Shown here: one piece after another, positions 48,110 through 59,933 of the stretch
Layout of the letters: each line of letters starts with the position of its first letter
Position numbering within the stretch: the stretch's first letter is position 1
NCBI GenBank assembly: GCA_963701385.1
Contig: CAVOZW010000006.1
Span: 150,372-214,371, forward strand
DNA: 64,000 nt
Source: B30-G6 sp963701385
Lineage (GTDB): Bacteria > Desulfobacterota > Desulfobacteria > Desulfobacterales > B30-G6
Reading direction: 5' to 3'
Position numbers and translations under genes: made by a program
The notes under the pieces: model-generated
Told to the model about the DNA's origin: nothing
Seen by the model: the letters and a program-made list of their open reading frames with translations, nothing else
Database searches by the model: none

Positions 48110-48868
48110 AGAGTCCAAAAATATCCGACGAGCTTATCGGATGCCCAGGAGGTGAAGCGGACCCGTTGGAGCCCGCGCACGTTTCCAAGGGCCTCCAGCA
48201 GACGAGGAAACGGTTCCTTCAGACCGCGCGCAGAACGGGCGTGCGCCTCCCACACCGGATTGGATCGGCCGTAGGACATGACGCTCTGCCCAAGAAGCGT
48301 CACATCCTTACCCGTCGCAACCAGGCGCTCGACCTCGCACAGGACCTCCGCCGCCGGCCGGCTGAATTCCCGGCCGCGCACGGCGGAACCACGCAGTAGG
48401 CGCAGCGCCGGTTGCACCCCTGCAGCACCGTCACGAACGCCGAAACCCGGCCCGGCTCGTGGCCGCACAGGCTCTCGGGATCCTCCTCGCACGCGGCGAC
48501 CTCGACGATCGGCCCCCGTCCTTCGGCTACCGCCGACAGGATCGCGGGCAGGCGGGAAAAGGCGTGCGTGCCCACGACGAAATCCAGGCCGCGCACGCTC
48601 TGCGGAAGCGCCTCGCCCAGGCGCTGGGCCATGCAGCCCATGACGCCCACGAAGCGCACCCGACCGGCGCGCTCGCCGCCAGGAGCCGAAGCTTGCCCAG
48701 GACCTTGTCCTCCGCCTTGCCGCGCACGCTGCAACTGTTCAGCAGCACGAGGTCCGCTTCGCCCTCCGCCTCGACAAGGTCGTACCCGTGCCGGCGCAGC
48801 GACATGGCCACCGCTTCGCTGTCGCGCTCGTTCATCTGGCAACCGTACGTCCGTATATGCACTCTCAT
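48110..48868 (-). CDS. miaB: tRNA methylthiotransferase MiaB, N-terminal part (truncated, frameshifted)
   Basis: MiaB adds the 2-methylthio group to i6A37 of tRNA. The start MRVHIRTYGCQMNERDSE and LLNSCSVRGKAEDKV carry the N-terminal cluster Cys, and VMGCMAQRLGE the third. The radical-SAM triad lies in QGCNRRCAYCVVP, and VTLLGQSVMSYG follows. Reading stops near RVRFTS, about residue 250 of a usual 430 or more; beyond that the radical-SAM remainder and TRAM domain are missing and sequence of the other composition begins. Two or more frame changes lie inside. Truncation at a composition break points to an assembly join or a real recombination end. Confidence 0.82.
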
Positions 48869-48902
48869 ATCCAATGCGTCCCCGCCAGCCATGGCGCATG
48901 AA

Positions 48903-50699
48903 TCAGAAATTCGTGGAACTCCACTTCGGGTCGGCCAGCGTGCCCTGCAAAGTGATTTCGAAGAGCTTGCTGACGGGCAGAAACACCGTCTGGAGAATCT
49001 GCCCCGCAAAGGTCCTTCTTTTTCAAGAAGCGAAGCTGAACGCCGAAATCTATCTGGCCGTCGGCCGATCATCTCGCCGTCGGCCTTCAGGCTCAGCACA
49101 TCGCCCTCGATCCGCAGGTCGTCCGTCTGGATTCTGCCCTCCGGAACATCGAAGGACTTCGTCACATCCGTCTGGCGCAGGATGTAGGCTACGCCGGGCA
49201 CGATCCTGGCCAGCCTGTCCGACAGCCCGCCGAAGAGCGGAATGCGAAAAATGTTTCCGCTGCGCACCCGGACGTAGCCGGCCCCGTCGACCGTTCGCGC
49301 CAGGCCTTCGCCGGCCTGGCCTTCGACCTGCAACCACCCGCCCACCGTGCCCCTGTAACCGTCCTTGGCGGTGAGGTGCACCACGATGGCCTCGACGAGC
49401 CGACGAAAGTCCGCGTTCTCCACCGCGCCGCTCACGGCATAGTGCCAACGCGGATCGCCTTCCTCCAGGAGAAAGTCGGCGTTGCCCTCGGCCGTGCCGC
49501 CGTAAAAGGATCCGCGGCCATCCCGCAGAAACCAGGCCCCGCCCGACCGCTGAAGGTACAGCGAACACTGCTGCCAGAACAGGCGCCAGTAGCCGATCGA
49601 GGCCGCCTCGGCGACGGCCGAATACTCGCAGCACTCGGCCGACACGTAGCTCACCATTCCGTCGCCGTCAGGCGCACGGAGTCATACGGAAGTCGCGAAT
49701 CGCTTCCGGCCCCGACGGAAAAATGAGCTGCGCCAGCGCCTCCGGCGCGAGCGACGACGATCCCGAGAAACGAACCGTCCGATCCATCAGATCCACCAGC
49801 AACCGCACGCGTGCCGAACCTTCCCGCCGATACACGTCCAATGGATCGAGCGTTACGCGAGCCCGGTTGTGACGTAAATCCAGATGCACATCGGCATCGC
49901 CCGCGGCCAGCGGCACGCCATTGTACGTCGCCTCCGCCGTCCGGAAACGCCCGTCCACATCCAGTCGCCAGGCCGGTCCCAGCCTCCCACTGAACTCGGC
50001 CGCCATGCGCGGGCCGCTCTTCTCAAAGGAGAACGCCTCAATGAAATGGACCAGACCGGTCAGGTCGATCTGCCGCAGGTAGTCCACCAGTTCGACGGGG
50101 TCGAAAAACGAAACCAGGTTCCCTTCGTATTCGCACGTACCCTGCTGAAAGCGGAACCGGCCCGTCACGGGTCCGTGCGCGGCCCCTTTCCCCACCACGC
50201 CCGCGATCCCCTCCAGCCGGAGGCTTCCTCCGCCCGAAAAGACCTCGCAGCGAACGTCCGGCAGCCAGATGCCCGCCAGATCGAAACGGATCAGCCGCAG
50301 CCGCACCATCCGCTCCGCTTCCGGCCCGGCCGGCGGATCCGTCCCGTCGCAGGCCGAACGGCTCGCCCGTTCACTCCGCAGCCGCCCGTCGACTATCGTG
50401 ACACCCTTGACCCATCCCGATTCCCGGCCGGGCAGACCGAAAGTCACCCGAATCGAATCCGCCTCGAAAAACGCCGCATCGACGACGCCCTTGCGAAAGA
50501 GCCGGACGCGGCGCAACATCAGCCCGCGCGGCGGGTCCAACCACATCCGGCCGATCTCGACGTACTTGTCGGGGCCCAACAGCAGAGCCCGGCCTTCTCT
50601 CGGGCAAAACGGGGGAACCCGATCCACCACAGGTAGCCGATCAGCCCCGCGGCCAGCGCCGTGACCCCCAGGATATCGTACCGCGATCTTGCGCGCCAA
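48903..50699 (-). CDS. AsmA-like membrane-anchored protein (frameshifted)
   Basis: This protein has about 600 residues with a first membrane segment visible in one frame (ILGVTALAAGLIGYLWWIGF). Long beta-rich stretches follow, such as RLEGIAGVVGKGAAHGPVTG and DADVHLDLRHNRARVTLDPL. Late parts (FRIPLFGGLSDRLARIVPGV, GDVLSLKADGEM, LQGTLADPKW) resemble the AsmA/TamB-type C-terminal region of envelope lipid-transport proteins. Frame changes lie near 50,605, 49,680 and 49,060. The family assignment rests on the C-terminal pattern. It lies 35 bases upstream of miaB and just after the DUF4340 gene in a tightly packed series. Confidence 0.55.
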
Positions 50700-50747
50700 T
50701 GGACTGCTCCCTCGCGAACCGCCCGGCTGGGTGCACGCGGCCGCCTC

Positions 50748-52674
50748 TCAACGAACCGTCGATACCTCGTCGGCCGCGACGAGGTTCCGGCCCAACAGGC
50801 CGACCAAGTCTCTGGGCAGCACGAAGATCATGTCCTGCCCCTGCACCATGGCATAAACCCCGTCGGTTCCCGCGAGGAAGCCGATCATCAGTGTCTTGCG
50901 AATGCCTTGCGCGCTGCTTACGCCCATCGTCAGTTTCATGCTCGGCGGATCCAATCCGTAGGAGGCCAGACCGTCCCGCGCCTGGCCCTCGAGGCGCATG
51001 GCCTTCAGGTTCGCGACAGCCCCCAGAACGCCCTGAACCGCGTCAGCTTCGACGTGTCCGGCCGCCGGCAGGACGAGACGCCATACCCCCGACTCGTCCT
51101 TGCGTACCGTCTGCTCTTCGTCGCCTTTGGAAAGAGTGATGGTCTGCACGGTGGAGGGCGCCAGGCGCATGATCACCCGGTCGGAGTAGACCACCGGGTC
51201 AACCCAGCGCGACACCGCATCGGGACGGGGCGGAGCGAGGGGCGCTGGCCTCCCGGCTCATAGCGTCCGGCCAACAGGTCCGCCAGCCCGGGGCTGTAGA
51301 TCTTCAGGATGGTGCTTTCGCCCGGGTACCCGCGAAGAAGACCCCCGTGCCGCCAAGCTCGTTTCCGATCTGCAGGCGCAGCGGCGCGAGGCCTTCCGCG
51401 GCCTCCTCCGGTTTCGCCGATTCGTCATCCCCCTCGCGGCCGGCGCGGCGGAAGGAATCGTCCGCGCAGCCTCCGCCGCGCGCCCCGTTGCGGCCAGCCC
51501 GGTCGCCGCGGGATCCTCGTCCGCGGCCGCCGAGAACTCCTCGATCCTCAGCGCCAGCAGCCGCTTGAGCAGTTCGGCCACAACCTGACCGTCCGCCTTC
51601 CAGTTTCTCGGCTCCGCGATGAACCACTCGCCCTCCTTCTTCCGCCGCAGTTCCAAGCGCTGATCCTCATCGCTCAGGCGCACATACGACACCTCCCCCG
51701 CCGCCAGGGGGAACACGGTCTGATCGCGAAACGCGTCGGCTTTCACGCCGAGGGCATCCACAGGGCGCTCTCCACCACATACACGGACTCCCCCTCCCCG
51801 GTCCTGGCGTACACTTCGCCGCCGACATCGGCCACCGGCTTGCCGAAAAGCAGCTTCTTGCCGATGGCCTCGTTCGCCTCCCAAACCGTGACCTGCACCG
51901 CCGGTTCGGCGAGGCCGAAGTCAATGCCGGTCTTGTCGACAAAACGCAACGCCTGCGCGCCGTAAAGCGTTCGCAGCAGTTCCACCACTCGGGCCGAACT
52001 GAGCCGCGCGTTCTTCGCGGGCTGCTCCATCACCCACTGCCCGCCTTGCCTGGTCATGCGAATGAAGCCGCCGGCCGCCCGCTGGATCTCAAGGGTCGGC
52101 AGCGACGGTTTCGATGTCGCCGTGGAGCAACAGCCGATCCCGGAGTTCCTCCACGGAGGAAGGGAGCGCCCGCAGCACGTCGCTCGAGGTGGCCATTACG
52201 TCGTTCTCCGACGCCCAGCTTGACGTACAGCGTGCTGGCCATGGGCGCGTCGCGCCCCAGGAGGAGACTCCAGGTTCGCTCGCCGTCGGCGAACATGACC
52301 AGGGCGCGCGGGGCCGGGCCCAGTCCGTAATCGGCCAGCGTCAGCCCTCGGTTCTTGCGCTGCTCCTCCGAAATCGAGTTCACCCTGGGCAGGGAGTCGA
52401 GCACGTTGAGAATGCGGTTGATGGCGCTCGCGGAGGCCCGCGCCTTGATGGGTTTAACCAGGAACCAGCCCTGGGAGTCTCTCGCACTCCACGGAAAAAT
52501 CCCCCCGCCCCATCGAAAGCCGCGTAATCTGGTCCATCGCGAACCGGACAACGGTCTGGCGCACCCCGGCTCCCGAGCAACCGCTGCCGATAACGAGCCA
52601 GAACAATGAGCCCGGCCAGCGCCAGGGCAACGAGGAGGAGTCGCAGCGTGGTCTGAATCGCATATCGCTTCCAA
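50748..52674 (-). CDS. DUF4340 domain protein (several frameshifts)
   Basis: This protein has an N-terminal membrane helix (LRLLLVALALAGLIVLARY, seen in one frame) and DUF4340-type repeats. The pieces show SISEEQRKNRGLTLADYGLG, TWSLLLGRDAPMASTLYVKL, then IDFGLAEPAVQVTVWEANEA with KKLLFGKPVADVGGEVYART, and GLASYGLDPPSMKLTMGVSS. The repeating theme of YGL.P followed by L.LG....G..Y is typical of the family. DUF4340 genes normally follow a GldG-type gene of an ABC exporter, as here. At least four frame changes occur; the true start and stop are uncertain. Confidence 0.7.
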
Positions 52675-52695
52675 ACGGTTCTTCGCCGGCGAGCG

Positions 52696-54279
52696 CTACC
52701 GCACCCGCATGAACCAGACGCCAAGCCCGAGAATGGCCACGGAGGCCGGCAGGATGCCGACGAGGATCACGAACGCCCAGGTCGCCTGCCGATCGTCCAT
52801 CTCCAGCCTCGCCTTGTCGTACAGCTTCGGGCCCACGGCCATGAGCGCCTCGCGCTCGAGCAGCCAGTTCAGGGCACTCATGAAGAAATCTTCGTTCCCC
52901 CCGGACGCGCGTTCGTTGACGATGAAGTCGGAGTCGCCGATCACCACCAGGCGGGTCGCCTTGAGTTCGACCTTAACGTCCTTGATCGAGCCTTTCTCGA
53001 CGGCCGCCGCCACGGGAATCGGACCGCGCACGTCGCGGTCGGCGTCATACTTCGGCGGCTCCTCCTCGGAGGAGGCCTCCATCCAACCGTTCTCCGAGCT
53101 GGCGGCCAGCACGGTCACCAGCGGCCGATCCTCCGGAGCGCCGCCCTGCGGCTCGGCCCCCTCGAGGGGCAGCACCGCCGTCGGCACGTACAGAACGGTC
53201 GTGATATCCTTCAGCCGCTTCGTCAACGGATGGGCGCCGTATCGCCGGATGTACAGCTCTTCGCCGGTCCCGGGCAGCGGGGAAACCCCGTTCTCGCCCA
53301 GCCGCAGGACCAGCGTGCGCTCCACGACGCGGTTGCCTGGAATCCGCAGACCCCATTTCTCCATCAGCGGATCCAGGCCAACCGTATAGCCGGCGTCGAG
53401 CAGGATCATCATGTTGTTCCCCGTGCTCAGATAACGATCCAGCAGCGCCACCTCGGCCTTGTGGAACGGCTTGCGGGGACCGGCAATGACCAGCAGGTCG
53501 CAATCCTTCGGCACGCCGCCAGCCTCCGTGAGGGAGAGTGAGCCAACGTCGATGTTGTCCAGGCGCATCGTTCTGGCCAGAGCCGAGTAACCCGAGTGCG
53601 GTTCGTAGTCTTCGATGTGGTGCTCGCCGTGGCCCGTGACGAAGAGGACCGACGGCCGCTTCCCCTCGGTCACGGCGAGGATCGCCGACGAGAAGGCCTC
53701 TTCGCCCCGAAAGGCGACCCTTTCCCTCCGCGGCGGCACGCCGCTGGCCATCGTCCGGTAATCGTAATCGGCCAAACTGTAGTCCACGATATCACGCTCG
53801 GGAACGGACTTGCTCCGGCCCCCGGACTCGAACACGACCACGTCGGCCGTATGCAGGTTATACTTGCGCTGGAGCGCCTCGGCCCGCCCAGATCCCAGTA
53901 CAGGATCGACGTACTCGACACTCACCCGGTGCGCGCCCTCTCTGGCACGGTCGGCGTACTCCTCCAGAAGCAGAAGGACATCCCGCAGCGTGGCCTGCTG
54001 CTCGGCCTGCTGCTCCGGCGTCACCCGGTACACGACGAAGACATCGACATCGGCCTTCAGGTCGGCCAGCATGCTGCGGCTCTTTTCCGACAGCGTGTAG
54101 AGCCCGGACCGGCTGAGATCCTGCGCACGTAGAGGTAGCGGTTGGAAATGTAGTTGATCGTCGCCAGCAATCGGCCGCCGCCAGCAGAATGGAGACCGAG
54201 ACGTTCACACCGGTAGCCAGCCGCTGTGGCCAGCCCAGCGGCCCATGCCGCGGCGCGCCTTGCCTTGGTTCACAGCCAT
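52696..54279 (-). CDS. GldG-family ABC-associated protein (frameshift near N-terminus)
   Basis: This protein of about 527 residues has an N-terminal membrane helix (VSILLAAA region), a large periplasmic GldG/IFT52-like domain and a C-terminal membrane helix (FVILVGILPASVAILGLGVW). Landmarks are LYTLSEKSRSMLADLKADVD, VLFVTGHGEHHIEDYEPHSG, LLVIAGPRKPFHKAEVALLD and MILLDAGYTVGLDPL. In gliding bacteria GldG works with an ABC transporter; in other phyla the role is unclear. ATG 54279 overlaps the permease stop, and a frame change lies near 54,130. It sits between the permease and DUF4340 genes. Confidence 0.8.
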
Positions 54280-55008
54280 CGCCGGGACTCCAGTACTTTC
54301 ACGGTGCTGAACAGCGCAAGCGCCGTCCCCGAGACGTACAACACGACGGTGCGGCTGTCGACCACACCGCGCGCGAATTCCTTGATGTGCTCGAAGGACA
54401 AGAGCGCATGCAGCAGGCGCCCCACGGCGCCCCGGGTCATCTGGCCCAGCACGCCCACGACGAGAAACAGGATGCACAGCGCCGCGAAAGTGCCGATAGC
54501 CGCAACCACCTGGCTGCGCGTGAGCGCCGACATGAGCACGCCCACCGCCACGTAGAACGCCCCACGAGCAGCACGATCGCGTAGCCGGCGGCGACCGGCC
54601 CCCAATCGAGCCTCTCGATACCCGTGCTGAGCCCCTGCAGGAATTGAGGACGTGCAGGACCGTCGGCGCAAACACCGCGACGTACAGCGTCAACGCGGCC
54701 ATGTACTTGGCCAGAACCACCTCCGTCTCGGTTACCGCCGCCGTCATGAGCGTCTCGATCGTACCGGAGCGCTTCTCTTCCGCAAAGAGCCTCATCGTGC
54801 CCACGGTGGCCACCATCATCACCATCAGCCACAAGGTGGGCAGCCAGAACATCGGAACATGCAGCCGCACCGGCTCTCCCGGCTGATCGTGGACTGCGCC
54901 GAATCCGGCCCCCGTAATAACGAGCACCAGGAACATTGTCACGTAAGCGGCCGGACCGGTCACGTACGACGACACTTCCCGGCGCCATAAGACGAAGAAA
55001 GCCCTCAC
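54270..55008 (-). CDS. ABC-2 type transporter permease, GldF-like (frameshifted)
   Basis: This membrane permease has about 245 residues. It starts RAFFVLWRREVSSYVTGPAA, then a helix YVTMFLVLVITGAGFGA. AEEKRSGTIETLMTA is the conserved cytoplasmic loop of ABC-2/GldF permeases. Later helices are VVLAKYMAALTLYVAVFAP and LCILFLVVGVLGQM. Frame changes near 54,640 and 54,570 split it. The start is GTG 55008, overlapping the ATPase stop by four bases, and its end overlaps GldG by ten. The chain of overlaps indicates one operon. Confidence 0.8.
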
Positions 55009-55950
55009 GCGCCGCCCTCCTCGCCGCGGGTCACCGCGGCGAACACGTCCTCGAGGTGGTTCACCCGATCCGCGTGCAATTCACGCAAAGGCCATCCGCG
55101 GCCGGAAGCCACGGCAAAGAGGTCCTGCAGAACGTCCGCCCCTTTCTCGCACTCCACCCTCAGGCAACTCCATTCGCCGTGCGCCTCGCCGGAGACCTCC
55201 ACGACGCGGGGCAACCGGCGGCACAGGTCCACGATCGGCTCCAACGGCCCTCGCGTCTCTCCGCCACGTACCGCACGTTGCCCTTCAGCAGGCCGATCAG
55301 ATGCTCGGGCGTATCGGAAGCCACGATGCGGCCCACCCGCATGATCAGAACGCAGCTGCCAGTACATTCCCACTTCCGAGAGGATGTGGGTGGAAAGCAG
55401 CACGGTGTGGCGTTCCGCGAGGCTCTTGATCAGGCCGCGCACATGGCGCACCTGGTTCGGATCCAGGCCGATGGTCGGTTCGTCCAGGATCAGCAGTTCG
55501 GGGTCGTGGATAAGACTGTCCGCCAATCCCACCCGCTGCCGGTAGCCTTTCGAAAGCCGTCCCACGAGGAATCGGGAGACTTCCGTCAGCCCGCAGACTC
55601 CATACGCCTCGTGCACTCGCGCGCTCCGCGCTCTGCCCTTCATGCCGCGCAGCTCCGCGCCGATCGCAGGTATTCCTGCACCCGCATCTCGGGGTAAAGC
55701 GGCGCGGCCTGGGCGGGTCGCGAACCAGGCGCCGAATCGCCAGCGAATCACGCACAACGTCGAGCCCCGCAATCTTCACCGTGCCTCGAGTCGGCGGCAA
55801 ATAGCAGGCTAGGATCCGCACCGTGGTGGTCTTGCCGGCGCCGTTCGGGCCAAGAAACCCGACGATTTCCCCTCGCTTGATGTCAAAGGATATCCCGTCC
55901 ACCGCCACGGTCCGGCCGTAGCGTTTGGTCAACTCGCGCACTTCAATCAT
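55005..55950 (-). CDS. ABC transporter ATP-binding protein, GldA-like (frameshifted)
   Basis: This ATPase of about 315 residues has a Walker A motif in GFLGPNGAGKTTTVRIL. The signature is GRLSKGYRQRVGLADSL, an S-K-G-Y-x-Q-R variant usual in ABC-2/GldA ATPases. Walker B is PELLILDEPTIGLDPNQ, and the H-loop is in LLSTHILSEV. Frame changes lie between 55,620 and 55,730 and near 55,350 and 55,260. The start is ATG 55950 (MIEVRELTKRYGR). It drives the GldF/GldG-type complex encoded downstream and lies divergently from the DUF2851 gene. Confidence 0.85.
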
Positions 55951-56027
55951 GACTGTCCGGTCCGATTCTCGATCCACCGCCGCGGGAGTGGAAAATATGC
56001 TTTTCTCGATTGCGTTCTTCACCCATT

Positions 56028-57524
56028 ATGGACCTCCAGGACACCGAGTCAAGAACCGGCAACATGAAGCCACTGGAGGAGCTGTGCATTGGCCGGCGCC
56101 GTCTGCCACCGGGCTCTGCTCGCCGAACGACCCGATCGGTGCGGGAGGAGCGGCGGCACTCCGCTTCCCCCTATTCGGAAAGGCACCTTCGCTGTCTATG
56201 GGCCGACGCATCCTGCCGGCTGCCCCGGCTCCGCACGACGGCGGGCGAAGCCATCGTAGTAGAGAACCCCGGCCGCTGGAACCTGGAGGCCGGTCCGGAT
56301 TCCCTCGACGCCTCCCTGCGACTTCGGCCCCGACCGGCGGCGGATCTCCGGCGACGTGGAGATTCACATCCGCCCCTCGGACTGGGACCGGCACGGGCAC
56401 GGAGACGATCCCCGCTACGAGCGGGTGGTCGCCCACGTGACCTACTTTCGACGGTCCGCCGCCCGCCGCCGGGCTTCCGCCAGCGCGAGCATTCCGCTGG
56501 CCGCCGATCGGCCGCATGCCCTACTTCTCCTTCGAGAGCATGGACACGACGGCCTACCCCTACCTGCAACGCCAGCCCCCGACGCCATGCGCCGAAAGGC
56601 TCGCGGGCCGGCCTGCCGAGGACATCGAATCGCTTCTGGAATCCGCCGGCGAGGAACGGCTGCGCCGCAAAGCCGAGCACCTGGCCGCCGCGATCGAGCA
56701 GCGTGGAGAGGAGCAGGCGCTCTACGAGGAAACATTATCGCCCTTGGGCTACAAGCACAACCGCACCCCCTTCCGCCAGCTCGCCGGGCGCGTCCCGCTT
56801 CACACGCTTCGGGAAGAGACCAAGCCGGATCCGCCGGACCGCTACGCCTTGCTCCTCGGCGTGGCCGGGCTTATGCCCCTGAAGTTCGCTCCCGCGTGGG
56901 ACGCGGAAACACGGGCGTATGTTCGGCGGCTCTGGGACGTCTGGTGGAAGAAGAAAAGGCCGCCTGGGAACCGCGGGTCATGCCGCCACGGCTCTGGCGA
57001 CTCAGCGGACTGCGGCCGCAGAATCATCCCGTGCGGCGCATCGCCGCCGCCGCCGCCCTTCTCCAGCCCCGCGACCTGGCTCGACCGCATCCACGCCGTC
57101 AGCGAAAACGAACCGGCGGCCTGGCTCGCGCAGATTACGGCGATCCTCGCCGCCCTGCCCGCCGGCGGCTACTGGTCCCGCCGCCTTGGCTTTTCCTCCG
57201 CGCCGCGCCCGCAGGCGATCGCGTTGATCGGCCGCGGCCGCGCGGCGGCCATTGTCTCGAACGTGGTGGCGCCTTTCGCGGCGGCCACCAGCGGCCTGCC
57301 GCCACCGGCGCGGATATCCTCCGCCGTCTTCCACCCGAACAGGACAACCACGCCGTGCGCTTCGCGGCCCACATGCTCCTGGGTAGAGACCATAACCCGC
57401 GCCTCGCCCGAACCGCCTTGCGTCAGCAGGGGCTGATCCAGCTCTTCCAGGATTTCTGCCTCAACGACCGAACCGCCTGCGGCGATTGTCCACTGCTTCC
57501 GCGCTCGACCGCTGGAAGAAGTAG
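56028..57524 (+). CDS. DUF2851 family protein (frameshifted)
   Basis: This DUF2851 protein has about 497 residues. The N-terminal half has SERHLRCLWADA, VENPGRWNLEAGPDSLDASL and then SGDVEIHIRPSDWDRHGHG, the family core with the GDVEIH and DWxxHGH signatures. The middle has YERVVAHVTYFRR and GRMPYFSFESMDTTAYPYLQ. The C-terminal part (LIQLFQDFCLNDRTACGDCP) ends in the family's Cys pair; the corrected end is ALDRWKK with a stop at 57,522-57,524. Three or more frame changes occur. The function is unknown, and the fold suggests a nuclease- or deacetylase-like active site. Confidence 0.75.
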
Positions 57525-57692
57525 CCCGGAATGTCCGCACGCCGCGGCGGCTTGCGGACATTCCAGGCTCGAAGCGTTCGGACGGAAAGCACGGGAGCCG
57601 GGGCCCCGGAGAGGTCGCGGCCGGGAGCCGCACGAGAGGGAAGGCGCGCGCCGTCACGGGGTATAAGCGCGGGAACCGCGGGCGGCTCCGTG

Positions 57693-58687
57693 CTACTCTT
57701 CTTCGATCATCTGGTCGTAGAAACCGACGTAATCGTCCGCGTCGCTCGCTGCGCATCTTGATGGCGGAACGCGGGTGCTGGTTGAGCAAGCCGGTGATCG
57801 CGTAGGGGATGCTGTAGCCCCAGTCCATGTTCTTTGCAGCGGCACGAAGACGTCCCGACAGCACTCCAGCACGGGGCGCAGGTGGAACTTCGGGTTGTGC
57901 AGGAAACCGATCAGCAGCTCGAGCGGACAGTTGCCGGCGCCGCGTCCGATGCCGTTGATCGTCGCGTCGAGCCGGTTGGCCCCGCCACGATCGCCTCGAT
58001 CGTGTTGGCGAAGGCGAGCTGCTGGTTGTTGTGCCCGTGGAAGCCGACCTCCTTGCCGGTGCCCTTCGATGCCGAGGTACATTCGCGTCAGGTCGCGCAC
58101 CTGCTCGGAGTAAAGCGCGCCGAAACTGTCCACCAGGTACACCGCCTCGGCGGGGCTCTTGGCGACGAGTTGCAGGGCGTCCGGCAGGTCGTGCTCGTGA
58201 ACGGCAGACGGCCATGAGCTGCAGCATGGTCTCGTAGCCCTTGTCGTGGGCGTCCTTGATCATGTCCAGGGCGGTCGGGATCTGGTGGATGTAGCAGGCC
58301 ACGCGGATGCAGTCGATGACGCTCTGCTCTCGGGGCAGGATGTCCTCGTGGTAGTCGGTGCGCTCGGCGTCGGCCATGACCGTGATCTTCACGGGCGGGG
58401 CTCGTCGCCGACGACGCGGCGGAGGTCGTCCTCGTCGCAGTATTTCCAGTGCCCGAATCGTCGGGGGCGAAGATCGCTTGGATGCCTTGTAGCCGAACTC
58501 CATGTAGTCGACGCCGGCGGCGACGCAGCGCTTGTAGACCGCCTTGACGAGCTCGTCGTCGAAGTGGTGGTCGTTGATCAGGCCGCCGTCGCGGACGGTG
58601 CAGATCGAGGATCTTGATTTCGGGCCGGTAGTCCACCCAGCGGGCCTGGGCCTCGTCTGTCGCCTTCGAATTTTCGACGGCGCTCAT
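57693..58687 (-). CDS. HMGL-like aldolase catalytic-domain protein (frameshifted)
   Basis: This protein of about 330 residues has a DRE-TIM-type barrel (HMG-CoA-lyase-like). The start (MSAVENSKATDEAQARWVDY, AGGAGGGC ribosome site) leads to the metal/catalytic TVRDGGLINDHHFDDELV. Then come AAGVDYMEFGYKASKR, VMADAERTDYHEDILP, QIPTALDMIKDAHDKGYE, EAVYLVDSFGALYSEQ and GRGAGNCPLELLIGFLHN. The metal-site HxH is in a frameshifted stretch near 58,030. Frame changes lie near 58,610, 58,400, 58,200 and 57,840. Stand-alone members are annotated as aldolases, often beside sugar-metabolism genes; the substrate is not known. Confidence 0.8.
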
Positions 58688-58866
58688 CGCAGCCCTCCTG
58701 TTCTGCCGCACTCGCCGCGTACCATCCCCGACGGCGGCGTCCCGGCATAAGCCGCAGTCACGCGCACGTCCGTCGGCGCACCGCCAAAAATAGCGGCGGC
58801 CGGCAACGCGCCGGCCTACGGCTGAGCAGGCGGCGGGCCTTCCGGAGCGCAAACCCGGCCTGCAAA

Positions 58867-59768
58867 TCAGAGACCGATAAGGAACTTGAACCAGACCCTG
58901 ACGCCGCCGGCTTGTTCTGACCGTGCCCGCCAGGTCCTTCTGGTACTTGAGCGATGAAGGTCATGTTCTTGTGCTGGTAGCCGATCTGCGGACCGAGGGA
59001 GACCGAGCTGCTGCCCTTGTTGCCGTCGGGCTCGACGGTGGCGCCGCCAGCCTTGTCGTCGGTACCGTTTTCCTGGTAGTAGGCACCGCCGACTCCCAGC
59101 GCCCAGTTGCCCGCCTGCTGCGCCACCGCGTAGTCGAAGTGGAACTCCTTGCCGGACACGTACTTGGTGTCCGTGTTCTTCGTGTTGATGTCGTACATGA
59201 ACTTACGCGACATCTCGTAGCCCGTGTCGGGCGAGGTACGTCGCCGCGGCCACAGGCTCGAATGTCCAGTAATTCCGGCCGATGTTCGCCATGTCGTTCT
59301 TGTCGTAGGCTCGCCGATCGGCACAAGATGTCCAGGCCCGCCGCCCAATGCCAAGGCGCCGAGTGCCAAGGCCAGAATGACGGGTCGACGATGATGTCGC
59401 CAGACCGATGGCGTCGTCGCTCTGCCGGCATCGCGCTCACGTTCACGTGACATCACCGGCACGAAAGATGTGTTGCGCCCACAACCCGCCTAGGACGTGG
59501 TCGCCGTCACGTGGATAAGCGGAGCACGTTGCCCCATACGTGCAGCTCGAAGTCGATCGGGACCTTTCACCTCGCCGTCGTTGAGCAGACGATCGCCGTG
59601 CAGATACAGCGCGTAGTTTATGACGTAGTTGCCGGGCGGCGGCACCGCGCCCGCCATGAAACCCTCCGCGCCGTTCGGGTAGGCGCCGCCGCCGCCCTCC
59701 GTTGCGAACGCCTGGCAAGCCAACCCGACCGCCAACAAGCACCCCAACCATCCCGCTCTCTTCATCAT
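58867..59768 (-). CDS. Exported porin-like protein, meta-pathway/SphA-type (frameshifted)
   Basis: This protein of about 300 residues has a signal peptide (MMKRAGWLGCLLAVGLACQAF) and the start TEGGGGAYPNGAEGFMAGAV with PPPGNYVINYALYL, typical of the MetA-pathway phenol-degradation (Phenol_MetA_deg, PF13557) outer-membrane family. Later parts are KEFHFDYAVAQQAGNWALGV, GGAYYQENGTDDKAGG and SLGPQIGYQHKNMTFIAQ. The restored end, VRVWFKFLIGL, is aromatic-rich as in barrels, with a stop at 58,867-58,869. Frame changes lie near 59,500, 59,300, 59,230 and 58,940. The protein may pass hydrophobic compounds. Confidence 0.75.
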
Positions 59769-59933
59769 GACTTCCCCCTCCCTGTGTGACTTCGCCCTCC
59801 ACTAGGCGTTGACGGGAAGGATAATGCGATTCTCTGAAAAGATGCAACACGAAAAAGCGGCTTGAAACCGCCGCCGGCAGGCGCCAGACCGGGAGCGGTC
59901 TCGCGTGTCGCGGCGGCAAATTGAAGTTTGAGG

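Noticed and set aside
49884..54132. Long plus-strand frames in the GC-rich block
   Set aside because: High GC keeps all frames open; the minus strand carries the recognisable AsmA-like, DUF4340 and GldG genes.
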